Assembly: GCA_963818775.1 (NCBI GenBank)
Contig: CAWFUF010000006.1
Coordinates: 248,001 to 312,000 of the forward strand
Direction of reading: 5' to 3'
Source of the DNA: JAMXLO01 sp963818775
Lineage (GTDB): Bacteria > Pseudomonadota > Alphaproteobacteria > Acetobacterales > Acetobacteraceae
Length of the DNA stretch: 64,000 nucleotides
This document shows positions 26,572-35,190 of the stretch, piece after piece (the stretch's first letter is position 1; each line of letters begins with the position of its first letter). Under the pieces are notes generated by a model. It ran no database searches, had not been told where the DNA came from, and saw only the letters and a list, made by a program, of their open reading frames with translations. The position numbers and the translations under genes are program-made.

Positions 26572-28460
26572 GGCGCCGGACCGAACATTCCCAGGCGATC
26601 GGTCCGCACCCGCCGTTCGTCGCCGACCCGCACGGTGACGCCGGCGCGGTCGAAGAACTCCAGGACCTGGATTGCGACCTTTCTGCCGTTGGCCAAACGG
26701 TCGCGAAACTCCGCGGCGGTCAGGGTGCCGGCGGGACCCACTTCTGCGATTGCCGCGGCGATGCCGGCCATCTCCGCCACCGTCTCGCTGAGGAAATATT
26801 GATCCGGCGCGACCTCGATTAATCGGCCCATCCGATGCACGCGCTTCAGTGCCGCCCGCATCGCAGCCTCCGGCACCGAAAGCGCGCGCGCCAGATCGCG
26901 AGTCCTCGGCGGACGGAAGCGCTCTGCCGCAATCAGTTCCCGGGCCTGCTGCCACACGCGTTCGTCGTGCACCGACAGAATGGCGCGATGCGTGGCCAGC
27001 CGAAGCCACGGACCGTCCTGTTCCACCGCGCCGCTACGGAACAGTGACTCGATGACAGCGCGGAACGCCGCCACCGATGGCCGGCCAGGCGTTGTCATTC
27101 GCAGCCGTTCGAACTGCAAACCGGGCTGATCGGGCGCCGCTGCATGATGCACGGCTAGGCGTTGCGTCACGCCGTCGCGAAGCGCATCGAGCGTCGTCGG
27201 CGCCATCAGCAGATCGGCCACGGCGACCGCCGGCGCAGCCGCCTGCACCGACTGCTGCACCGCGGGGGACAGGTTGCGCGAACGGACGTATACGACGCGT
27301 TCGGTCCAACCGGGTGCCAGCGCCAACAGCGCGCGCAATGCGTCGGCCGGATCAGGTTGGTCCAGCGCCGTGAGTTGCGCGAGCCGTTCCGGTGCGCGCC
27401 GCCCACGTCGCGGCGGGAATGGATCGATCACGACGCCACCGCCAATGGTTCGCGTCGCCGTCGCGTCGCGCAGCACCAGCCTGTCGCACGCCAGCGCACC
27501 GATGGGGCGATCGAGCGTCAACCGTGCCAGCACCGTGCTGCCTGGTTCGATCCGTTCGGCGTCCAGCGCCGCGACACGCGCGGTCACATGCGCGGCGCCG
27601 AGATGCAGATGCACCGGCGCATCGGCACGCAGCGCGCGAGACTCCTCCGCCAGCAACGTAAGCCGGACGTCAAAGCGCGTGGTCGGCGCATGCACCGCAG
27701 GATGCAGCACCCAGTCACCGCGCGTCACTGCGTCCTTCGATAAACGCGGTCCGGTGACATTCAGCGCAGCGCGCTGACCCGCGGCCGCCTGCTCCGCCGG
27801 CCGGTTCTGCGCGTGCAGACCACGCACCCGCAATTCAATGCCGGGCGGCGACAGCATCAGCCGGTCGTCGACGCGAATGCGGCCCGAGACGAGCGTACCG
27901 GTGACCACGAGACCCGCGCCGGCAAGCGTGAACGCGCGATCGATCGCGAGACGCGGATATAACTCGGCATCCCGCTGACGCGGCCCAAGCGACAGCAGCG
28001 CGGCACGTAACGCCTCGATACCTGCGCCAGTCACCACGGACACAGGCAGCAGCGGCGCCGAGGCGAGCGCGGTCTTTTGCAACAGTGCGTTCACCTGCGA
28101 GGCGACCTCCGCATCGCGCGCCGGGGCGAGATCGGACTTGGTCAGCGCCACAACCCCGCGATCGATGCCGAGAAGCTGCAGTATCTGCACGTGCTCGCGT
28201 GTCTGCGGCATCACGCCATCGTTGAGGGCCACCACCAGAAGCGCCGCATCGACGCCGCTTGCGCCGGCCAGCATGGTGTGCACGAACCGCTCATGCCCGG
28301 GCACATCGACGAAGCCAAACGCATCGGTATAGGCGTAGCCAAGATCGATGGTGATGCCGCGACGCTTCTCCTCGGCCAGGCGATCGGCATCGATGCCGGT
28401 GAGTGCCTTTACCAGCGCTGTCTTGCCATGATCGATATGGCCGGCGGTGCCGATGATCAT
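26568..28460 (-). CDS. selB: Selenocysteine-specific translation elongation factor
   Basis: The 630-residue GTPase has GHIDHGKT (residues 7-14), the switch-region RRGITIDLGY, DVPGHERFVHTM and the guanine-specificity TKSD. EF-Tu-like domains II/III follow, including LVVTGTLVSGRI. The C-terminal four winged-helix domains bind the SECIS hairpin, visible in ARELIAAERFRPPRTRDLAR and the last wing ending RRVRTDRLGMFGPAP. It delivers Sec-tRNA to UGA codons. The usual neighbours selA, selD, selC and a formate dehydrogenase gene are absent from the window. ATG 28460 begins the GTPase core exactly. Confidence 0.93.
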   Translation of the reverse strand: MIIGTAGHIDHGKTALVKALTGIDADRLAEEKRRGITIDLGYAYTDAFGFVDVPGHERFVHTMLAGASGVDAALLVVALNDGVMPQTREHVQILQLLGIDRGVVALTKSDLAPARDAEVASQVNALLQKTALASAPLLPVSVVTGAGIEALRAALLSLGPRQRDAELYPRLAIDRAFTLAGAGLVVTGTLVSGRIRVDDRLMLSPPGIELRVRGLHAQNRPAEQAAAGQRAALNVTGPRLSKDAVTRGDWVLHPAVHAPTTRFDVRLTLLAEESRALRADAPVHLHLGAAHVTARVAALDAERIEPGSTVLARLTLDRPIGALACDRLVLRDATATRTIGGGVVIDPFPPRRGRRAPERLAQLTALDQPDPADALRALLALAPGWTERVVYVRSRNLSPAVQQSVQAAAPAVAVADLLMAPTTLDALRDGVTQRLAVHHAAAPDQPGLQFERLRMTTPGRPSVAAFRAVIESLFRSGAVEQDGPWLRLATHRAILSVHDERVWQQARELIAAERFRPPRTRDLARALSVPEAAMRAALKRVHRMGRLIEVAPDQYFLSETVAEMAGIAAAIAEVGPAGTLTAAEFRDRLANGRKVAIQVLEFFDRAGVTVRVGDERRVRTDRLGMFGPAP

Positions 28461-28632
28461 CGATCAGCCCTGGATGCTGCCATGGCGGCAGTACAACCCG
28501 CGAACCGGCACCAGGCAAGTCCTGCCGATCGGCAATGACTGAATTATTTGCAAAAGGCGCGGCTGCACTCTACTCGATCAACCGGATAGCGGTGTCGCAG
28601 GCCAAGGCGGAGACGCGGCCTTGCACGACGCG

Positions 28633-29442
28633 CTATGAGATATGCAGTGGTATCAGTGTGCCGGCGCCGCCGGGCACCCCGTAGTCGTATCCCGACGACA
28701 GGATCACACCCTGAGAGTTTTGCGTCAGTTGCAGACCCTGGCCGCCTTCCAACCTGGTTGTGTCCACGAGTTTCTTGCCATCGAACATTTGCAGCATGTC
28801 ATCGTGGATTCTGGCACTCGTCGCATGGATCCCGACGAAGTCAACGAAATCGAAGATGGTCGGCTGAGTCAGGTACGGCGCTGCCAGTTGGATCAGCCCA
28901 TGAAACTTGTTTGGGTCGTCGATCTGCAGCGAGTTCAGAGGTGCGCCCGCGTTAAGATTGAAGGTCAGCCCATGCGCGACCGAGCCGTCAATTTCCACCG
29001 CAATGCCATCGTGGTTTCCAGCGGAAATGTCGATGTTTGCCGGGCCGGTCAGATTGCCCCTTAGTACAGTACTACCAATACCGTCGCCGGGTCCACCAAA
29101 CCTGCTGGTGCCGATGAAATGTAAGGTGTCACCCGAGATGTTCAGGCTGGACGAGTCTTGAGTAAGATTGATGAGCTTCAGTGTTCCGTCGGCGTGAACA
29201 TTGACGGTGCTGGATAAGATGGGGATATCCACCTCAAGATTGAGAGCCGCGTTGTCGGTCGTGTAGATGTCGGCGCTGCCAGTTACCAGCAATGCATCTC
29301 CTCTCAGTTCATTGCCGCTTACGTCCACCGTGCCAGACTGCAGCGTGAGCGCGTCGCCCGCCGGTGGAGCGCCGGCCGGAGACCAGTCCTGCGGATTGGA
29401 CGCCTTATTGTTCCCTCCGCCGAGCCATGTTCTGTTTGTCAT
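28633..29442 (-). CDS. Beta-rich repeat protein, paralogue B of an unrecognised family
   Basis: The 269-residue protein matches the plus-strand protein at 23670-24452 from the first residues (TWLGGGNNKASNPQDWSP) to the last (GTLIPLHIS). Shared blocks include SGTVDVSGNELRGDALLVTG, SADIYT, LHFIGTSRF, VAHGLTFNLNAG, IDDPNKFHGLI and LQMFDGKKLVD. It too lacks a signal peptide and known domains. The gene lies in inverted orientation to paralogue A, and the DMT transporter and selB lie between them. A 31-bp stretch covering LQMFDGKKLVD is identical at DNA level in both. Confidence 0.8.
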   Translation of the reverse strand: MTNRTWLGGGNNKASNPQDWSPAGAPPAGDALTLQSGTVDVSGNELRGDALLVTGSADIYTTDNAALNLEVDIPILSSTVNVHADGTLKLINLTQDSSSLNISGDTLHFIGTSRFGGPGDGIGSTVLRGNLTGPANIDISAGNHDGIAVEIDGSVAHGLTFNLNAGAPLNSLQIDDPNKFHGLIQLAAPYLTQPTIFDFVDFVGIHATSARIHDDMLQMFDGKKLVDTTRLEGGQGLQLTQNSQGVILSSGYDYGVPGGAGTLIPLHIS

Positions 29443-29658
29443 GGAAGGCCCTTGCTGTTTCGTTTGGCACTCAAACTGAACACCCGCATCAACTCGGAGT
29501 CCTAGCTTGACAGGGTCCGCGTGTGTTGCCTAGTTGCCCAGGTAACAAAACATGAAATAACCCTGACATTTTCCACCCCCGATCTTGTCGGTATAAGCCC
29601 GCGTAAACATTGACCAAGTGACGATACAAGCGCGTGGGAGCAGGGTGAGCTCAAGGAC

Positions 29659-30474
29659 ATGCCGTTTCTGCTGGCCAAATTTGGCGGGGACCTGCTGCGG
29701 CCGAGCGTTTTGCTTCTGTTGTTGTGCTGGGCGGGGTTCTGGTTCGCCTTTCGTCGTGATTCCGCATGGGGTCGGCGACTGCTCGCGGCTGGGCTGACCG
29801 GTTATCTGCTGATCCTGCTGCTGCCGGTGGACTCTTGGGCCTTGCTGCCCCTGGAGGATCGCTTCCCTCGCCCAGGCGAGCCGTCGCACGTCGACGGCAT
29901 CATCGTGTTGGGCGGAGCGATCGCGACCGAGATCACCAGGGATCGTGGCATTCCCTCGCTGAACTCGGATGCCGAACGCATGACCGAGGCCGTGGCTCTG
30001 GCGCGGCGCCATCCCGAGGCGCGGCTGGTGTTCACCGGTGCCAGCGGCTCTGTCATCCCGGGCGGTCCCATCGAAACCGACGGCGCGCGCGAGTTATTCG
30101 CGGCGCTCGGTCTCGATCCGGCACGCATCATCTTCGAGGACAGATCACGGAATACGCGTGAGAACGCGTCGGACTCGTGGCGCCTGATCCACCCTGCTCC
30201 CGAAAGCTGCTGGCTGCTCGTCACGTCGGCCCGTCACGAGCCCCGCGCCGTCGGCGTCTTCAGGCACGTGGGCTGGAGCGTGACTGCGTGGCCGGTTGCC
30301 TACAAGTCAGGCCATTCGCTGCCTGCCTGGATCGAGCCATCGTTCAGCAGACGGCTGGCCAATCTTGACGCAGCGGCACATGAATGGCTTGGCCTGCTTG
30401 GCTACCGGCTGATCGGGTGGACTGATACGCTGTTCCCTGAGCCGCACGACGCGGCGGAATGCTCCGCGCCCTGA
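29659..30474 (+). CDS. YdcF/ElyC-like DUF218 membrane protein
   Basis: The 271-residue protein has two N-terminal membrane helices (LLRPSVLLLLLCWAGFWFAF and LLAAGLTGYLLILLLPVDSW). A DUF218 domain follows: VDGIIVLGGAIATE (about 78-91), GIPSLNSDAERMTEAVALAR, RLVFTGASGS and the conserved IIFEDRSRNTRENA with VTSARHEPRAV. DUF218 proteins such as ElyC and SanA affect cell-envelope integrity, perhaps undecaprenyl-phosphate metabolism; the reaction is unproven. It is followed after 9 bases by a hydrolase gene on the same strand. The 216-base gap before it (29443-29658) must hold the divergent promoters but shows no clear motif. Confidence 0.85.
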   Translation: MPFLLAKFGGDLLRPSVLLLLLCWAGFWFAFRRDSAWGRRLLAAGLTGYLLILLLPVDSWALLPLEDRFPRPGEPSHVDGIIVLGGAIATEITRDRGIPSLNSDAERMTEAVALARRHPEARLVFTGASGSVIPGGPIETDGARELFAALGLDPARIIFEDRSRNTRENASDSWRLIHPAPESCWLLVTSARHEPRAVGVFRHVGWSVTAWPVAYKSGHSLPAWIEPSFSRRLANLDAAAHEWLGLLGYRLIGWTDTLFPEPHDAAECSAP

Positions 30475-30483
30475 TGAGGCCAT

Positions 30484-31506
30484 ATGTTTCGTGCGTTGCT
30501 TCCTGCCTTGCTGCTGATCGTTTGGGTCAGTCCTGTCATGCCAATGAAAATCGCCGATCCCTGGACCGATTCTGATGCCGTGCAAGGTGTTCGGGAGGAG
30601 GCCGTTACCTTCCGGAGCCGCGACCCTTTCGTGCCTCGTGACATCGGCCGAGCGCCAGAGCGGATGGTGCGAGGTCTGCTGTTCCTGCCGAAAACCGCCG
30701 CGCCCGACCACACGACTCCCGCGGTGGTGATGCTGCACGGCTCGGCTGGCATGATCGGCGACCGCGCCAAGTACGGGCCTCAACTCGCATCGATGGGCAT
30801 CGCGGCGCTGCTGGTCGAGACGTACGACAGCCGCCGTGACCTTGGAACAGGCTTCATCGAGCGAGTGCTGAATATTACCGAGACGATGTTCGTGGCCGAC
30901 GCATATGCCGCGCTCGCTTACCTCGCGACACGTCCCGAGGTGGATCCGCACCGGGTGGTATTGGCCGGTTTCAGCTACGGCGGCATGGCGGCCCAATATG
31001 GGCTATATGCACAGATGGCAGATGCGCTGGCGCCGGATGGTCTCCGCTTCGCTGGCCATGTGTCATATTATGCGCCGTGCATCGCCCGCTTTGTCGATAG
31101 CCGGACGACCGGTGCACCGCTGCTTATGCTGTATGGAACCGACGACCAGCTGATCCAGCCGGATCGGTGCGAGCAGACCGCGGGCGAAATGCGCGCGGGC
31201 GGTAGTCACGTTGAGATCATTGCGTATCCGGGGGCCGTCCATCAGTGGGACGGCAGCATGGAGCGGCGACTGATCGGCAGACAGCTTGGCGGATGTCGAT
31301 TTCGCGTTCAGCGCGACGGCACGGTGCGCGACGAAAACACGTTATTGCCTATGTCTGGCCCCTTCCTGCGCAAGATCATCCTGGGCCTGTGCACCTCCAG
31401 CCGGCCCTACCCGATCGGTCGGGACGATGCCGTGCGCGCAAAATCGAACCGCGACTTTGGCCGCTTCCTGTCGCTTGTGTTCGAACAGCGAAACGGCTCG
31501 CGGTGA
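30484..31506 (+). CDS. Dienelactone-hydrolase-like alpha/beta hydrolase, exported
   Basis: The 340-residue product has an N-terminal hydrophobic leader (LLPALLLIVWVSPVMP). Its alpha/beta-hydrolase core has the oxyanion-region VVMLHGSAGM, nucleophile elbow GFSYGG (Ser), an acid in LMLYGTDDQLIQPDR and a histidine in AVHQWDGSM, giving a complete triad. Dienelactone hydrolases open lactones, but many members are general esterases. The C-terminal 70 residues (from GGCRFRVQRDGTVRDE) are extra. It is the second gene of a likely pair with the DUF218 gene. Location is presumed periplasmic. Confidence 0.8.
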   Translation: MFRALLPALLLIVWVSPVMPMKIADPWTDSDAVQGVREEAVTFRSRDPFVPRDIGRAPERMVRGLLFLPKTAAPDHTTPAVVMLHGSAGMIGDRAKYGPQLASMGIAALLVETYDSRRDLGTGFIERVLNITETMFVADAYAALAYLATRPEVDPHRVVLAGFSYGGMAAQYGLYAQMADALAPDGLRFAGHVSYYAPCIARFVDSRTTGAPLLMLYGTDDQLIQPDRCEQTAGEMRAGGSHVEIIAYPGAVHQWDGSMERRLIGRQLGGCRFRVQRDGTVRDENTLLPMSGPFLRKIILGLCTSSRPYPIGRDDAVRAKSNRDFGRFLSLVFEQRNGSR

Positions 31507-31604
31507 CCATCCCGTGTCCTGCTTGACTTGCTCGCTGCTGTGCCGGCACGCTCTGATACAATACACAGCCCGCAAGGGCCATGTCCCAACGGGAGGATAT
31601 GTCG

Positions 31605-32624
31605 ATGCAGCACAACAAGCTGTCGCGCCGGCGAGTGATGGCGGGAACCGTCGGCATCAGCGCAGCCACCATCCTGCATTGGCCGGCCGATGCAGCGGAA
31701 TTCAGCTACAAGCTGGGCTCGTCGGCGCCGATGGAGCATCCGGCGATGGCGCACGACCAGATCGCCGCCGACAAAGTTAAAAAGGAAACCAACGGGCGGA
31801 TGGAAATCACCATCTACCCGAACAGTGTGCTCGGCGGCGACACCGCGATGATCGCGCAGGTGATCTCCGGCGCGCTGGAAATGTACAACCTCCCGATCGA
31901 TCTGCTGGCGCCGCGCAACCCGGCCTGTGGTATTCCCGGCGTCGGTTTTGCCTTCCCGGATATCGATCATGTCTGGGCCGCGATGGACGGAGACCTCGGC
32001 GACTTTCTGCGCGCTGCGGCGGAACAGATCGGCCTCTATTGCCTGGACAAGGGCTACGACCACGGCTTCCGCCAGATCACCACGCGGACCAAGCCGATCA
32101 CCAGCCCAGACGACCTCCATGGCTTCAAGATCAGACTGCCTGTAGCGCCGTATCTCATTTCGTTGTTCCGCCACCTCGGTGCGTCACCGACCGCGATCAA
32201 CTTCAATGAGGTGTACAGCGCATTGCAGACCGGCGTCGTGGACGGCCAGGAAAACCCGCTGGTGCTGATCGATACCGCCAAGCTGTACGAGGTGCAGAAA
32301 TACTGCAGCCTCACCAACCATGTCTGGGCCGGCTTCCACACTTCGTTCAACGTCGCGGCCTGGAAGCGACTGCCCCCCGATCTGCAGGAGACCGTTCGCC
32401 GCATCTTCGACGCGGAGGCGCTGGCCGAACGACAGGACTTCATCACAATGACGAAGTCGGAGCAACAGAACCTGACCGCCAAGGGTATGACGTTCAACGC
32501 CGCTGACCCCAAGCCATTCCGCGAGGTTTTGGCAAAGGCTGGCTTCTACCCCGAAATGAAGAAGACCGCCGGCGACAAGGCCTGGGCGCTGCTGGAGAAA
32601 TACGTCGGCCCGCTTACGGCATGA
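31605..32624 (+). CDS. TRAP transporter solute-binding protein (DctP type)
   Basis: The 339-residue protein has a Tat-type leader (LSRRRVMAGTVGISAATI) and then the DctP fold: FSYKLGSSAPMEHPAMAHDQ, the helix around EITIYPNSVLGGD, FKIRLPVAPYLISLFRHLGA with the carboxylate-binding Arg, and VVDGQENPLVLI. It captures an organic acid, often a carboxylate, in the periplasm for the adjacent permease. ATG 31605 is preferred over 31581 and 31599 because GGGAGG is spaced correctly for it. Its stop overlaps the permease start by four bases. The ligand cannot be assigned from sequence. Confidence 0.88.
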   Translation: MQHNKLSRRRVMAGTVGISAATILHWPADAAEFSYKLGSSAPMEHPAMAHDQIAADKVKKETNGRMEITIYPNSVLGGDTAMIAQVISGALEMYNLPIDLLAPRNPACGIPGVGFAFPDIDHVWAAMDGDLGDFLRAAAEQIGLYCLDKGYDHGFRQITTRTKPITSPDDLHGFKIRLPVAPYLISLFRHLGASPTAINFNEVYSALQTGVVDGQENPLVLIDTAKLYEVQKYCSLTNHVWAGFHTSFNVAAWKRLPPDLQETVRRIFDAEALAERQDFITMTKSEQQNLTAKGMTFNAADPKPFREVLAKAGFYPEMKKTAGDKAWALLEKYVGPLTA

Positions 32625-34513
32625 GCCTCAACTCGTCTAACCTCACAACGGGGCTTGCCCCGCCGATCGCGCCGGGCTGGGCCGCGCTGCGGCGAATCGC
32701 TTTTCTGCTCGACCAGGCGATCGGCAAAACCTGCGAGTTCGTCGGCGCGCTGCTTGTGCTGGCCGAGGTGTGCATCCTGTTCGCCGGCGTGGTGTCGCGC
32801 TACGTGCTCGACAGTCCGCTGTTCTGGACTGACGAACTCGCAAACTTCCTGTTCCTCTGGCTATCCATGCTTGGCATGGTCGTCGCGCTGCGGCGCGATG
32901 GCCACATGCGGCTGACCACGCTGGCGAACTGGGTGCCGCCGCAATGGGCAAGCTGGTTCGCCGCCGTCGCCTCGCTGGTGGTGATCGCCTTCGTACTGGA
33001 GGTCCTGCTGCCCGCCGCGCAGTACCTGGATCAGCAGCGTTACGTCGAGCTGATCTCGCTGCAGATCTCCGATGGCTATCGCGTCGTCGCCATCGTGGTC
33101 GGCATCTCGCTCGCCGCGATCATCTCGCTGCTGCGGCTGCTGGAAACCACGACCGTGCGCAGCTTCTCGCTGGCGCTGGCGACGGTTGCCGGCATCGCGG
33201 CGCTGCTGTGGCTATGCCAACCACTGCTACTTGCCATGGGCTTCGGCAGTCTGATCGTGTTCTTCGTCGTCATCGTCGCCGTGTGCGTCGGCATCGGCGT
33301 GCCGATCGCCTTCGCCTTCGGCATCGCCACCATGTCGTATCTCGGCCTGACCAGCGCCCTGCCTCTCTCCGTCGTGGTCAATCGCATGGATGAGGGCATG
33401 TCGAACCTGCTTCTGCTGTCCGTGCCGATGTTCGTCTTCCTCGGCCTGCTGATGGAGATGACCGGCATCGCACGCGTGATGGTAGCGTTCCTCGCGGCCC
33501 TGGTCGGCCACGTGCGAGGTGGCCTGTCCTACGTGCTGCTCGGTGCGATGTATCTGGTATCCGGCATTTCCGGATCGAAGGCCGCCGACATGGCCGCGGT
33601 CGCGCCGGTGCTATTCCCCGAGATGCGGCGCCGCGGCTCGCACCCTGGCGAACTGGCCGCGCTGCTGGCGAGTTCCAGCGCGATGTCGGAGACCATTCCG
33701 CCAAGCCTGGTGCTGATCACCATCGGTTCGGTGACCAACGTCTCAATCACCGCGCTTTTCACCGGCGGACTGCTGCCGGCGGCGGTCGCCGCGCTCGCGC
33801 TTGTCGTGGTGTGCTGGATCCGCTCGCGCCACATGGACACCGGCGGCGGCGAGCGTGCGCCGGTGTCAATGATGTTGCGCACCTTCGTCATCGCAATCCC
33901 GGGGCTGACCTTGCCTTTCGTGATCCGCATCGCCGTGATCGATGGCATCGCTACCGCCACCGAAGTCTCCACCGTCGGCGTGGTGTACACCGCTGTGCTC
34001 GGGCTGCTGGTCTATCGGCAGTTCGATTGGCGGCGCATCTATCCGCTGCTCGTCGATACGCTCTCGCTGACCGGCGCGGTGATGCTGATCATCGGCACCG
34101 CCACCGCGATGGCCTGGGCACTGACGCAGTCAGGCTTCTCGCAATGGCTGGTCTCGGTGATGGCATCAGTGCCGGGCGGCAAGCTGGGCTTCCTCGCCAT
34201 TACTGCGATTGCCTTCGTCATCCTCGGCAGTGTGTTGGAGGGTATTCCGGCCATCGTGCTGTTCGGCCCGCTGCTTTTCCCGGTAGCCAAGGCGATGGGC
34301 GTTCACGAGGTGCATTATGCCTTGGTGATCATCCTGGCGATGGGCATCGGGCTGTTCGCGCCGCCGTTCGGCGTGGGCTTCTACGGCGCCTGCGCTATCG
34401 GACGGGTCTCGCCGGACGACGCATTGGGTCGCATGTGGCCGTATCTGGCGGCCCTCGCGGTGGCGCTGGCTATCGTCGTCGCGGTTCCCTGGCTGTCGAT
34501 CGGGTTCCTGTGA
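32621..34513 (+). CDS. Fused TRAP permease (DctQ-DctM fusion)
   Basis: The 630-residue membrane protein joins both TRAP membrane subunits. The N-terminal part of about 190 residues is DctQ, with four helices (CEFVGALLVLAEVCILFAGV ... FWTDELANFLFLWLSMLGMV). After a short linker comes DctM, with IAFAFGIATMSYLGLTSALP, the signature MSETIPPSLVLITIGSVTN, GSVLEGIPAIVLFGPLLFPV and a final helix. Q-M fusions are a known TRAP subclass. Uptake is driven by a sodium or proton gradient with the DctP protein encoded just upstream; the genes overlap by four bases (ATGA). Confidence 0.92.
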   Translation: MSLNSSNLTTGLAPPIAPGWAALRRIAFLLDQAIGKTCEFVGALLVLAEVCILFAGVVSRYVLDSPLFWTDELANFLFLWLSMLGMVVALRRDGHMRLTTLANWVPPQWASWFAAVASLVVIAFVLEVLLPAAQYLDQQRYVELISLQISDGYRVVAIVVGISLAAIISLLRLLETTTVRSFSLALATVAGIAALLWLCQPLLLAMGFGSLIVFFVVIVAVCVGIGVPIAFAFGIATMSYLGLTSALPLSVVVNRMDEGMSNLLLLSVPMFVFLGLLMEMTGIARVMVAFLAALVGHVRGGLSYVLLGAMYLVSGISGSKAADMAAVAPVLFPEMRRRGSHPGELAALLASSSAMSETIPPSLVLITIGSVTNVSITALFTGGLLPAAVAALALVVVCWIRSRHMDTGGGERAPVSMMLRTFVIAIPGLTLPFVIRIAVIDGIATATEVSTVGVVYTAVLGLLVYRQFDWRRIYPLLVDTLSLTGAVMLIIGTATAMAWALTQSGFSQWLVSVMASVPGGKLGFLAITAIAFVILGSVLEGIPAIVLFGPLLFPVAKAMGVHEVHYALVIILAMGIGLFAPPFGVGFYGACAIGRVSPDDALGRMWPYLAALAVALAIVVAVPWLSIGFL

Positions 34514-34611
34514 CCGCCGCGGCGCGGGCGTCATGTTGACTCGCTCGATCAAGATTGACGCAGTGCGACAATAGCCGCCTAAGCTGCGGCTCTCGCATGG
34601 AGGCCGTCGTC

Positions 34612-35118
34612 ATGGTCACGCCCGGTTATGTCCGCCTGATGGCGGAGTACAACCAAGAGATGAACCGCCGCCTGTACGCCGCCGCCGCGCGTCTGACCGA
34701 CGACGAACGCAAAGCGGAGCGCGGTGCGTTCTGGCATTCGATCCATGGGACGCTCACACATATCCTGTGGGGCGACACGCAGTGGATGTCACGCTTCGAT
34801 GCGTGGCCGAAGCCCGAGGTCGGCATCAAGCAGAGCGCCGAGATGATCGATGATTTCGCCACGCTGCAGGCACGCCGCGAGACGGCGGATGCCGACATCA
34901 CTGCCTGGGCCGATCGCGTCGACGACGCCTGGCTGGCCGAGGACCTGGTGTGGTTCAGCGGCGCGGCCGGCAAGGAGATGCGGCGTCGGAAGGGGCCGCT
35001 GGTGATGCACTTCTTCAATCACCAGACGCATCACCGCGGGCAGGCGCACGCGCTGCTCACCGCTTGCGGTCAGGACACCGGCGATACCGATCTGTTCCTG
35101 GTGGTACCGGGCGACTGA
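34612..35118 (+). CDS. DinB family protein
   Basis: The 168-residue four-helix-bundle protein has the family arrangement of metal-binding histidines: a first one in HGTLTHILWGDTQWMSRF (about 43-60) and the later pair in MHFFNHQTHHRGQAHALLTA (about 132-151). DinB/YfiT-fold proteins bind metal and some use bacillithiol or mycothiol; most, including this one, are uncharacterised. ATG 34612 is chosen because GGAGG lies 8 bases upstream; 34597 and 34555 are alternatives. It stands alone between two transport genes. Confidence 0.85.
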   Translation: MVTPGYVRLMAEYNQEMNRRLYAAAARLTDDERKAERGAFWHSIHGTLTHILWGDTQWMSRFDAWPKPEVGIKQSAEMIDDFATLQARRETADADITAWADRVDDAWLAEDLVWFSGAAGKEMRRRKGPLVMHFFNHQTHHRGQAHALLTACGQDTGDTDLFLVVPGD

Positions 35119-35190
35119 TCGCCGCCGGCTTCGCTTGGCATTCGTATCGCCCCTGCGCTAATCTCCCCATAATAGTCTGGGGGAAAGAAG

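Noticed and set aside
28461..28632. Possible selC (tRNA-Sec) gene next to selB
   Set aside because: No T-loop or acceptor pairing of a tRNA could be found in this gap.
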